A DNA stretch of 7,496 nucleotides from Actinomycetota bacterium (GTDB lineage Bacteria; Actinomycetota; Actinomycetes; S36-B12): positions 1 to 7,496 of the forward strand of contig RGQW01000084.1 of assembly GCA_010029945.1 (NCBI GenBank), read 5' to 3'. The position numbers were made by a program, and so were the translations under genes. The notes beneath the pieces were generated by a model. The model was given only the letters and a program-made list of their open reading frames with translations. It did no database searches and was not told the origin of the DNA. Position 1 is the stretch's first letter. Each line of letters opens with the position of its first letter. This document shows positions 1-6,497 of the stretch, piece after piece.

Positions 1-59
1 GGGAAGCGAACCACCCTCGACACGACGACAACGTTAGAGGTTCTTGACTGGCACGCCAC
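1..59 (-). CDS. possible 5' end of a divergent gene cut by the window edge
   Basis: A strong Shine-Dalgarno-like AAGGAGG lies on the minus strand at 71-77, pointing to the left edge. Two open frames follow it. One starts with GTG at 57-59 (11-nt spacer) and reads VACQSRTSNVVVVSRVVRF to the edge. The other starts with TTG at 62-64 (6-nt spacer, better placed) and begins MGWRASQEPLTLSS. The GTG frame has more G/C at third codon positions and reads like a short beta-strand start, but about 20 codons are too few to choose or to name a family. A gene divergent from an HxlR regulator is often its target, so the position is suggestive. The site may also be a chance match. Confidence 0.25.
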   Translation of the reverse strand, partial: MACQSRTSNVVVVSRVVRF

Positions 60-115
60 CCCAATGAAAACCTCCTTCTTGGATATGGCTGCTTCTCTGT
101 CGACCCAAGGGACCG

Positions 116-478
116 ATGAGCAAAGAATTAACGCGTGACGGATGGCGTTCCGTCTGTCCCATAAGTTCGGGGCTTGATTGCCTTGGTGACAGATGGTCTT
201 TGCTCATCGTGCGGGACTTGCTGGCACACGGCCGCCTCACTTACTCACAGTTCCTCACCGCACCTGAACGCATCTCGTCTAACATCCTGGCCTCCCGGCT
301 TCGCTCCCTCACCGCAGCCGGCATCATTGAGCGGACAAACCCCGAAGCGGCTGCCCGGAACAACACCTACCAACTTACGAAGAGCGGCAGGGATCTGCAG
401 CCTGTCATCGAAGGGTTGGGGGTATGGTCCCAAAATCACTTAAAAGCACTCCACCCAAACATGGTTGCTCCGTTCTAG
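116..478 (+). CDS. HxlR-family winged-helix transcriptional regulator
   Basis: A 120-residue protein with the HxlR (MarR-like winged helix) signature. CPISSGLDCLGDRWSLLIVRD (residues 14 onward) matches the family's CPI..ALD.IGD+WTLLILRD. SPER-type loop, then ISSNILASRLRSLTAAGII is the recognition helix and turn before the wing, and YQLTKSGRDLQPVI closes the wing. These proteins bind DNA as dimers. The cysteine at about residue 14 is the position used for redox or electrophile sensing in some members, but a sensing role here is inference. The ATG at 116 follows AAGGG (107-111). Length is normal for the family. The gene stands alone on the plus strand, left of the tRNA. Its codon use is less GC-biased than that of the minus-strand block, which suggests an accessory gene. 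Its target is unknown; a gene off the left edge is a candidate. Confidence 0.9.
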   Translation: MSKELTRDGWRSVCPISSGLDCLGDRWSLLIVRDLLAHGRLTYSQFLTAPERISSNILASRLRSLTAAGIIERTNPEAAARNNTYQLTKSGRDLQPVIEGLGVWSQNHLKALHPNMVAPF

Positions 479-710
479 GGCGAATGCCGGGTGGAAACAC
501 GTGCTACTTCAGGAGGCATCCCGCGGAAAGGCCGACTGGCTCTAACCCACATTCCTGGTTCTCCTGACCCTGGTCGAGGGTTGCTCGAATGGGGACCTGG
601 GCTTAGGGATCCGGGAAACTCGACCGATCACCTCACCAGGGCCTTACGCCGTATCAGGACGGTGGAGCAAATGTCAGCATCCCAACTAGGCAAGTGTTAG
701 GACGCCACGG

Positions 711-783
711 TGGAGCTGAGGGGACTCGAACCCCTGACCCCCTCCATGCCATGGAGGTGCGCTACCAGCTGCGCCACAGCCCC
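711..783 (-). tRNA. tRNA-Ala (anticodon GGC)
   Basis: The reverse complement folds as a complete 73-nt cloverleaf. The acceptor stem is GGGGCTG/CAGCTCC with one G-U pair. The D-stem is GCGC/GCGC around AGCTGGTA. The anticodon stem is CCTCC/GGAGG with loop ATGGCAT, giving anticodon GGC (alanine, reading GCC and GCU codons). The T-stem is AGGGG/CCCCT with loop TTCGAGT. The discriminator base is A at 711. CCA is not encoded, since the next bases are CCG, so the 3' CCA must be added after transcription. The 5' end is 30 nt downstream of the phosphatase gene stop. Confidence 0.97.
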
Positions 784-796
784 GTAGGGAGCGCTC

Positions 797-802
797 AGCA
801 TA
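797..802 (-). promoter_or_regulatory. candidate -10 box of the tRNA-Ala promoter
   Basis: On the minus strand TATGCT lies 13 nt upstream of the tRNA 5' end. That is the right place for a start site a few bases before the mature tRNA. No good -35 hexamer is visible 16-18 nt further upstream, where the sequence is still the 3' end of the phosphatase gene. Read-through from the long upstream transcript is an alternative source of this tRNA. Confidence 0.4.
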
Positions 803-813
803 CCCGGGGGCCG

Positions 814-1461
814 CTAGCGATCGTCGGCGAGTGCGGGCGTTGGTAACGAGCCCGCGTTGTACTCCTGCAAACGCCAGGCCGGACCGAATCCGGTGCTGTT
901 TTCGCTCAGGATCGACCAGGCGCAGTTGCTCAATACCCCGAGGCATGCCCACTGCTCCGGCGGCAGTTCTAGCAACGCACCGATTCCCGCCCGCGCCGCG
1001 CCGCCGTGGGTCGCAACGACCAAGGTTCCGGATTCCGCTAATTGATCGAGCCCGGCGGTGATCGCTGCCACCACCCTGTCGGCCACCTCGATGCGGGTTT
1101 CACCGCCACCGGGGCGCGCAGCAGAATCCGATGCCCACCGCGCCACTTCATCTCCGTGGCGCTCCAGCAATTCCGCGCGACTCAGGCCTTCCCACTCCCC
1201 CGCGTAGGTTTCACGAAGCCGAGCATCGGCCGTCACCGGAACACCGGTTCTGTTGCTCAAGGCTTGGGCGGTCGCCCAGGCGCGGGCGAGATCCGACGCG
1301 ATGATGCGATCCGGCTCGAGATACGCGAGCAACTCCGCGGCGCGCTCGGCCTGCGCTCGACCCTCGTCATCGAGTTCGATATCCGACTGTCCCTGAAATC
1401 GCCGCTCGGCATTCCATGACGTGCGTCCGTGACGCCAGAGGATGATCCGTCGCTCGCCCAC
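814..1461 (-). CDS. histidine phosphatase family protein, GpgP-like
   Basis: A 215-residue protein of the histidine phosphatase (phosphoglycerate mutase-like) superfamily. The phosphohistidine motif WRHGRT is at residues 9-14 (catalytic His11). The second-half motifs are RLRETYAGEWEG (proton-donor Glu) and VATHGGAAR (second catalytic His). The GTG at 1461 was chosen because it follows GGAG (1467-1470, 5-nt spacer), sits 2 nt after the rsfS stop and places RHG near the N-terminus as usual. In Mycobacterium tuberculosis the gene in this position after nadD and rsfS (Rv2419c) is glucosyl-3-phosphoglycerate phosphatase, which acts in methylglucose lipopolysaccharide synthesis. The conserved order makes that a reasonable guess. 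Substrate specificity in this superfamily cannot be read from motifs, so a broad phosphatase or mutase-like activity remains possible. It is the last protein gene of the minus-strand block. Confidence 0.88.
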   Translation of the reverse strand: MGERRIILWRHGRTSWNAERRFQGQSDIELDDEGRAQAERAAELLAYLEPDRIIASDLARAWATAQALSNRTGVPVTADARLRETYAGEWEGLSRAELLERHGDEVARWASDSAARPGGGETRIEVADRVVAAITAGLDQLAESGTLVVATHGGAARAGIGALLELPPEQWACLGVLSNCAWSILSENSTGFGPAWRLQEYNAGSLPTPALADDR

Positions 1462-1463
1462 GA

Positions 1464-1853
1464 CTACTCCGAGGGGGCAGTCTGACCGGACGTCACAGAC
1501 TCCGGTAGTTCGACGACAGGGCAGTCCTTCCACAGTCGTTCGATTGCGTAGTGGACGCGATCCTCCGCCTGTTGCACGTGCACGACAACATCTCCAAAGT
1601 CCAACAGAACCCAGTGAGCACCCTTCACACCCTCCCGGCGAATCGGCTTGACACCCTTGGCATGCAAGGCTTCCTCGATCGCGTCGACGATGGACTTCAC
1701 TTGACGCTCGTTGGCACCGGAGCAGATCACGAAGACATCAGTGATGACCAGTTGCTCACTGACGTCGATCGCAACGATGTCTGCGGCGAGCTTGTCGGAT
1801 GCCGCTTGCGCCGCGGTAATCGCGGTGTCGAGGGAGTCGGGAGCCGCGCTCAC
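1464..1853 (-). CDS. rsfS: ribosome silencing factor RsfS
   Basis: A 129-residue RsfS/YbeB/Iojap protein. It binds ribosomal protein L14 (uL14) on the large subunit and blocks joining of the subunits, lowering translation in starvation or stationary phase. The core is recognisable: KLAADIVAIDVSEQLVITDVFVI, then the NERQVKSIVDAIEE helix, RREG, HWVLLDFGDVVVHVQ and the C-terminal ERLWKDCPVVELPE. The start is GTG at 1853, which overlaps the nadD TGA as GTGA (4 nt), indicating translational coupling. The frame stays open upstream, but that part is only the nadD gene read in another frame. nadD-rsfS is a widely conserved gene pair. Length is typical, and nothing is missing. Confidence 0.95.
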   Translation of the reverse strand: MSAAPDSLDTAITAAQAASDKLAADIVAIDVSEQLVITDVFVICSGANERQVKSIVDAIEEALHAKGVKPIRREGVKGAHWVLLDFGDVVVHVQQAEDRVHYAIERLWKDCPVVELPESVTSGQTAPSE

Positions 1854-2476
1854 GAGGACCCGCCCGAGTGTTGGCGATCCAGATACAGGCGATGTTTGCG
1901 GATCCATCGGGCAACACCCTCGGGAACCAGATAATCGATCGGCTTTCCCTCGGACACTCGCTGACGGATATCGCTGCTGGATATCGCCAGAGCCGGGATC
2001 TCGATCAACGTGGCTACGCCACCAGGCAGGCCAGGGTCGGCGAGTTGATGACCCGGCCGGGTGACACCGACAAGGTGGGCTCGCTCGATGATCCCGTCCG
2101 GGTCGTGCCAGCCGACGATGTCGGTCAGAGCGTCCGCGCCGGTGATGAAGAACCACTCGGCCAAGTCGTGCGGGTGAACGTGGGCGAAACCCTTCTGCAG
2201 GTCACGCAAGGTGTCCACGGTGTACGTGGGGCCGTCTCGGTCGATATCGACCCGTGACACCTCGAAGCGGGGATCCGCCGCCGTCGCGATAACCGTCATC
2301 AGGTAGCGATCCTCAGCGGAGGTCGTGGGGGTTGTCTTGTGCCACGGCGCACCGGAGGGGCAAAAGATCACGCGCTGGAGATCGAAACGGCCGGCCACTT
2401 CCGATGCGGCCACCAGGTGCCCGTGGTGGAGGGGGTCGAAGGTGCCACCCATGACACCGATGCGCAGGTTGCTCAG
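1850..2476 (-). CDS. nadD: nicotinate-nucleotide adenylyltransferase (NadD)
   Basis: NadD joins ATP and nicotinate mononucleotide to give deamido-NAD, a late step of NAD synthesis in the cytoplasm. The nucleotidyltransferase motif GGTFDPLHHGHL stands at the N-terminus. HKTTPTTSAEDRYLM, PTYTVDTL and FITGADAL follow, and ISSSDIRQRV is the C-terminal ISSTxIR motif. The start is unusual. The only ATG is at 2452, immediately before GGTFDP, which would remove the first beta strand (RIGVM) that families normally have. In frame upstream lie CTG codons at 2467 and 2476 and then a stop, with no ATG, GTG or TTG. I extend to CTG 2476 because GGGG (2484-2487) sits 7 nt before it, giving an N-terminus of MSNLRIGVMGG. 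A gene caller would report 1850-2452 instead. The stop overlaps the rsfS start. Confidence 0.93.
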   Translation of the reverse strand: MSNLRIGVMGGTFDPLHHGHLVAASEVAGRFDLQRVIFCPSGAPWHKTTPTTSAEDRYLMTVIATAADPRFEVSRVDIDRDGPTYTVDTLRDLQKGFAHVHPHDLAEWFFITGADALTDIVGWHDPDGIIERAHLVGVTRPGHQLADPGLPGGVATLIEIPALAISSSDIRQRVSEGKPIDYLVPEGVARWIRKHRLYLDRQHSGGSS

Positions 2477-2488
2477 TTTCTTACCCCG

Positions 2489-2629
2489 TTAGCGATCGAC
2501 CCTGATCATCATGGTGACGATCAGCAGGCCCACGAGCACTCCGAGGGCGGCCAAGCCGAACACCCATGCGGGAACGCCGGCTTCACCGCCGGCTTCGCTG
2601 GCCGCGAGAACCAGACTGTGTGCGCTCAT
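2489..2629 (-). CDS. 46-residue single-span membrane protein
   Basis: A small gene: ATG at 2629, preceded by AGGG at 2637-2640 with a 7-nt spacer, and TAA at 2489-2491. The protein has a polar, glycine- and alanine-rich start (about residues 1-19). One hydrophobic segment follows, running from AWVFGLAALGVL through GLLIVTMM (about residues 21-41). A short charged tail IRVDR ends it. This predicts one transmembrane helix with a positively charged end. I recall small proteins of this kind between proA and nadD in other actinobacteria, but no function is known to me. It lies 22 nt after the original proA stop and just before nadD. Third-position GC is high, as expected for a real gene here. Confidence 0.7.
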   Translation of the reverse strand: MSAHSLVLAASEAGGEAGVPAWVFGLAALGVLVGLLIVTMMIRVDR

Positions 2630-2651
2630 CCCCCAACCCTACCCAGGCGAC

Positions 2652-3751
2652 CTACGTGCGGGTGTGACCGTCGCCGGTCACGACGAATGTGGTGGACGTC
2701 AACTCCGGTAGCCCCATCGGGCCGCGTGCGTGGGTATGTGATCGATGCCCTGGTCGATGTCGTCCACAATCGCGGCAGCGAGATCGAGCGAGTAGTACTC
2801 CGCCGCCCAATCCTCATCACTCGCGCTGACGACCGTGCAGGGACCACCGGCCGCAGCGTCGGCGAACCGCGCATCCGCGTGGACGGTGACGCCAGCATCG
2901 GCGAGCGCTTGCAATGCCCGCGGCAGGAAAGCATCCACCACCTCTCGGTGCACGAGAAGAGTTTCCGCCGCGTTGCAGACGCTGACCCGCTGGGTCTTGC
3001 TGTTCACAACCAGAGCCACAGCTTTGTCGATGTCGGCGTCCGCGTCGACGTACACGTGACAGTTGCCTACGCCGGTTTCGATCACCGGGACGGTGGAGTT
3101 TTCGACGATATTGCGGATCAGAGATTCGCCCCCGCGCGGAATCAACACGTCGACGAGGCCGCGGGCCGTCATCAAGTGCTTCACCGATTCGTGGGTATCT
3201 CCGGGGACGAGTTGCACGGCGTCGGGGTTCAAACCTTGCTCGGTCAGCGCCGAACGCATCGAGGAGATCAGCGCCTGGTTGCTGTTCATTGCCGAGGACG
3301 ATCCACGAAGCAGTGCAGCGTTGCCGCTCTTGAGGCATAGACCCGCGGCATCGACGGTGACGTTCGGTCGGGCCTCGTAGATCATTCCGACCACGCCGAT
3401 CGGGACGCGCACCTGACGGACCTGCAAACCATTCGGCAAGGTGTATCCGCGGATCACTTCACCGACCGGATCCGGTAGGGCAGCCACGTCCCGAAGAGCC
3501 TGGGCGATAGCCGCAATGCGGTCAGCGTCGAGAGTGAGGCGGTCGATCAGAGCCGCCGACGTTCCGTTCTCGCGGGCGCGAGCCGTATCGATCTCGTTCT
3601 CCCGCACGATGACGGCGGCATCGGCTTCGAGGGCGTTTGCCATCGCGACGAGCGCAGGGTCCTTTTCTTCACGCGTCATCACCCGGAGTTCGTGGGCGGC
3701 GGCGCGGGCTCGGCGTGCGGTGTCGTGCACGAGTTCGCGGTCATCCAGCAT
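2652..3751 (-). pseudogene. proA: glutamate-5-semialdehyde dehydrogenase (ProA), C-terminal deletion and frameshift
   Basis: ProA reduces gamma-glutamyl phosphate to glutamate-5-semialdehyde with NADPH, the second step of proline synthesis. From ATG 3751 the first ~342 residues follow the family closely: VPIGVVGMIYEARPNVTVDA, LIPRGGESLI, PVIETGVGNCHVYVD, and the catalytic cysteine (Cys259) in SVCNAAETLLV. After DHIPTH the frame leaves the family, reads AARWGYRS and stops at 2699-2701 (350 residues). The lost frame resumes at once: codons 2655-2732 read HARGPMGLPELTSTTFV and on to a stop at 2652-2654, the normal ProA C-terminus. About 55 codons are missing between, including the segments usually reading VNASTRFTDGG and FGLGAE. 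With them the protein would be about 420 residues, the usual length. The junction holds CACGCACG, probably one copy of a short direct repeat. KTQRVS replaces the usual KTQRPS. Probably inactive, unless this is an assembly error. Confidence 0.85.
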
Positions 3752-3770
3752 GGCTGAAGGGTACGCGACC

Positions 3771-4142
3771 TTAGAAGGGTGCGATACGTCCCTCGGGTGG
3801 CAGCGCGCGGAGCGGTTCGTGTTGCAGGTAGGTCTGCCGGTCGAGGACTTGCAGCCCGACGACATCCCACCCCGGAAGCCTGGACGAGCGCTCGTTGGCC
3901 CCCCACATGGCACTGGCGATCGCAACTGCCGCGTCCATGTCGTCGGCTTCCTCCCAATAGCGCAACTCCGCACGGTCGTTGCCGTACCGAGCTTCCAGCA
4001 AGAACGGGTGCGCGTGACTCAAGCGCTCCAGCGCCTGGCGCACATGATCGATGGGTTGCGACTCACCGGACATCGTCAAGGTCACGTGCCACATGCGTAG
4101 CGAGCCGATGTCGGCCGACGGCGGCACACTGCGGAGGACCAT
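3771..4142 (-). CDS. conserved hypothetical protein encoded between proB and proA
   Basis: A 123-residue soluble protein with no signal peptide or membrane segment. The core begins at MWHVTLTMSGE (residue 17) and continues with VRQALERLSHAHPFLLEARY, AELRYWEEADDM and GWDVVGLQVLDRQTY, ending in a proline-rich tail. I recognise this as a family found beside proB and proA in other actinobacteria, where it is annotated only as hypothetical. The HVTL start and alternating strand and helix pattern suggest a small alpha/beta fold. Start ATG 4142 has an excellent AAGGAGG (4147-4153, 4-nt spacer), 18 nt after the proB stop. Met17 is a weaker alternative start. The stop is 19 nt before proA. Unlike both neighbours it appears undamaged. 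Its function is unknown. Confidence 0.8.
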   Translation of the reverse strand: MVLRSVPPSADIGSLRMWHVTLTMSGESQPIDHVRQALERLSHAHPFLLEARYGNDRAELRYWEEADDMDAAVAIASAMWGANERSSRLPGWDVVGLQVLDRQTYLQHEPLRALPPEGRIAPF

Positions 4143-4160
4143 CGCGCCTCCTTCCGCCCG

Positions 4161-5105
4161 CTATTGCGACCAGACCACCATGTCGTCTCGGTGGACGACT
4201 TCACGTTCGTACTCCGGTCCACGTTCACGTGCTAGTTCCCGAGTCGAGCGCCCCAGCAAGGCCGGAAGCTCCCGTGCATCAAAGTTCACCAAACCTCGGG
4301 CGATCACGCGACTGTTTTGATCAATTAAGTCCACCGGATCTCCCGCAACAAACGTCCCATCTACCGCAGTGATTCCCGCTGGCAACAGTGATGCTCGTCG
4401 CACCGTCACTGCCTCGACAGCGCCGTCATCGAGCGTGAGGGTGCCGTTCGGGGTTGTCGCGTGCGCGAGCCACAACAGTCGAGTCGATGTTCGCTGACCC
4501 GTGGGGTGGAAGACGGTGCCCACGTCCGCGCCATCGAGTGCCCGGCCCACGTTCGCCGCGGACGTCACCAGCGTCGGGATGCCCGCACTCGTCGCGATAG
4601 TGGCCGCTTGCACTTTGGTGGCCATGCCACCAAGGCCGACTCCCGCACCACCGGCTCCACCCACGCGCGCTTGGGCGATGTCCTGCGCGTCGCGAACATC
4701 GGTGATCAAGGATGCGCCCGGCTTGTTCGGCGGTGCGTCATACAGCCCATCGACGTCAGACAGCAGAATCAGCGCGCTGGCTTGCACGACGTGGGCGACC
4801 AGGGCCGCGAGTCGGTCGTTGTCTCCCAAGCGGATCTCGTCCGTCGCCACGGTGTCGTTTTCGTTGACCACCGGAATCACTCCGAGTTCGAGCAGGCGAA
4901 AGAGCGTTCGCTGCGCATTGCGGTGGTGATTGCGGCGCGTGACGAGAACCACCTCGGTTCCTCGCGCGCAACGAGACGCGACGTTCGCCACGATGGCCGA
5001 GATTCGTTCCTCGTCCATTCCACCGACCTCGGAGGTCAATGACGACGATCCGACCTTCACGACGATTCGAGTCGCCGACGCGATCGCCTCGCGAACCTCA
5101 CTCAT
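4161..5105 (-). CDS. proB: glutamate 5-kinase (ProB) with a ~60-residue internal in-frame deletion
   Basis: ProB phosphorylates glutamate, the first and feedback-inhibited step of proline synthesis. The 314-residue frame starts at ATG 5105 (GGGGAG at 5112-5117, 6-nt spacer) and overlaps the obgE stop by 8 nt. Present are the ATP-site start IVVKVGSSSLT (residues 14-24), VVNENDTVATDEI, GDNDRLAALVA, LLSDVDGLY, GGMATK and a C-terminal PUA domain from about residue 225 (HRDDMVVW at the end). Missing is everything between EVVLV (ending at residue 55) and TRRNHHRNAQRTL. In E. coli ProB that gap holds 60 residues, from the TSGAIAAG loop that binds glutamate (Ser50) through the helices with AAVGQ to VGQMLLT. 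Adding 60 gives about 374 residues, the usual size. The invariant GTGGM is GLGGM (Leu158). Homology is certain, but activity is very doubtful. Confidence 0.88.
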   Translation of the reverse strand: MSEVREAIASATRIVVKVGSSSLTSEVGGMDEERISAIVANVASRCARGTEVVLVTRRNHHRNAQRTLFRLLELGVIPVVNENDTVATDEIRLGDNDRLAALVAHVVQASALILLSDVDGLYDAPPNKPGASLITDVRDAQDIAQARVGGAGGAGVGLGGMATKVQAATIATSAGIPTLVTSAANVGRALDGADVGTVFHPTGQRTSTRLLWLAHATTPNGTLTLDDGAVEAVTVRRASLLPAGITAVDGTFVAGDPVDLIDQNSRVIARGLVNFDARELPALLGRSTRELARERGPEYEREVVHRDDMVVWSQ

Positions 5106-6477
5106 CGTCGTCTCCCCAGGCCTGATGAGCCGCATGCAGTCGATCGTCACTCCCCCGTGGGCCCGACACCGGAACGTTGCCACCCAGCGTCGGATACCAA
5201 TCGAACACGACCGCATCTTCGCCCACGCCGATCATCACGGTTGTTCCGGGCTCGGCTCCTTGTCGACGCAGCTCGTCCTCCACACCCAACCGGGCGAGCC
5301 GGTCGGCGAGATACCCGACGGCTTCGTCGTTGCTGAAGTCCGTTTGGCGGACCCATCGCTCCGGCCGTGCTCCCACAACGCGAAAACCATCGACTTCCTT
5401 CTCGATAGTGAACCCGGCGTCGTCGACGGGGGTCGGCCGGATCACGACTCGAGTTGCTTCATCGGAGACCTGATTCGCACGAGCCTGCACCACGAGTTGC
5501 CCCATGGCAAAGACCAGCCGCCGCAGGCCTTCATGAGTGGCTGCGGAGATATCGAACACGCGGTAGCCGCGAGCCTCGAGGTGCCCACGCACCATGTCGG
5601 CCATCGCCCGCCCGTCGGGAACGTCGACCTTGTTGAGCGCGATCAGGCGCGGACGGTCAGCCAAGCCCCCGTAGGCGGCGAGCTCGGCCTCGATGATGTC
5701 CACGTCGGCGAGGGGGTCGCGTTCGGATTCCAACGTCGCGCAGTCGACCACGTGCACCAGCACACTGCACCGCTCGACATGGCGCAAAAACTCCAGCCCC
5801 AGTCCTTTTCCGTCGCTGGCTCCGGGGATCAGCCCGGGCACATCGGCGACGGTGAAGACGATGTCGTCGGCGCTGACGACGCCGAGGTTCGGCACCAGGG
5901 TGGTGAACGGATAGTCCGCGATCTTGGGGCGAGCAGCGGAGATCGCCGCGATCAGACTCGACTTTCCCGCACTCGGGTAGCCCACGAGAGCGACGTCCGC
6001 GACGGTCTTGAGTTCCAAGACCACGTCTCGGGCCTCGCCCGGCTCACCGAGCAATGCGAAACCGGGCGCTTTGCGTCGCGGGGACGCCAGAGCCGCGTTA
6101 CCGAGTCCGCCGCGGCCACCGCGTGCCAGAACGAACGTCTCACCGGGCGTCATCAGGTCGATGATCACGTTTGCGTTCGCGTCTGTCACGACCGTTCCGC
6201 GCGGAACCTCGACGATGACATCATCGGCGTCCGCACCGTTGCGATGTGATCCCTGCCCGGGCTTGCCGTGCGTGGCACGCCGGTGCGGGTGTCGGTGCAG
6301 GTCGAGCAACGTCGTCACCGAAGAGTCGACAACGGCGATCACGTCACCACCACGGCCACCGTTACCGCCGTCGGGGCCGCCCAGAGGCTTGAATTTCTCG
6401 CGATGCACTGATGCGCATCCATTGCCGCCGTTGCCACCCTGCGCGTGGACCACGGCTCGATCCACGAAGGTGCTCAT
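5098..6477 (-). CDS. obgE: GTPase ObgE/CgtA
   Basis: A 459-residue Obg GTPase, a large-subunit assembly factor that also responds to (p)ppGpp and growth state. The N-terminal glycine-rich Obg fold (residues 1-159) shows GGNGGNGCASVHREKF and GGPDGGNGGRGGDV. The G domain carries P-loop GYPSAGKSSL (about 166-175), switch DYPFTTLVPNLG, G3 DVPG (212-215) and G4 NKVD (282-285), with SAATHEG as the G5 region. The C-terminal OCT domain contains ERWVRQTDFSNDEAVGYLADRL, followed by an acidic tail GDDDE. No part is missing. The ATG at 6477 has GGGAG (6485-6489, 7-nt spacer); a TTG directly upstream is unlikely to be used. rplU-rpmA-obgE is one of the most conserved gene orders in bacteria. Confidence 0.98.
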   Translation of the reverse strand: MSTFVDRAVVHAQGGNGGNGCASVHREKFKPLGGPDGGNGGRGGDVIAVVDSSVTTLLDLHRHPHRRATHGKPGQGSHRNGADADDVIVEVPRGTVVTDANANVIIDLMTPGETFVLARGGRGGLGNAALASPRRKAPGFALLGEPGEARDVVLELKTVADVALVGYPSAGKSSLIAAISAARPKIADYPFTTLVPNLGVVSADDIVFTVADVPGLIPGASDGKGLGLEFLRHVERCSVLVHVVDCATLESERDPLADVDIIEAELAAYGGLADRPRLIALNKVDVPDGRAMADMVRGHLEARGYRVFDISAATHEGLRRLVFAMGQLVVQARANQVSDEATRVVIRPTPVDDAGFTIEKEVDGFRVVGARPERWVRQTDFSNDEAVGYLADRLARLGVEDELRRQGAEPGTTVMIGVGEDAVVFDWYPTLGGNVPVSGPRGSDDRLHAAHQAWGDDDE

Positions 6478-6497
6478 CAAAGAACTCCCGGTTCATG

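Noticed and set aside
550..620. A tRNA-like stretch with GGTTGCTCGAAT
   Set aside because: No acceptor or anticodon stem can be formed around it.
491..700. A 69-codon plus-strand frame between the regulator and the tRNA
   Set aside because: No recognisable motif and no convincing ribosome binding site. The composition resembles non-coding sequence.
2339..3340. A long plus-strand open frame of 333 codons
   Set aside because: It lies opposite nadD, the small membrane gene and proA, whose minus-strand frames match known families. It is an antisense shadow typical of GC-rich DNA.
3752..3973. N-terminal extension of ProA by 74 residues
   Set aside because: It overlaps the hypothetical gene in another frame and is unlike any ProA. 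ATG 3751 matches the family N-terminus.
5106..5216. N-terminal extension of ProB by 37 residues
   Set aside because: The extension lies entirely inside obgE, is unlike ProB, and the ATG at 5105 has its own good ribosome binding site.
4930..6249. A 439-codon plus-strand open frame
   Set aside because: It is antisense to obgE and the proB start, with no recognisable protein features.
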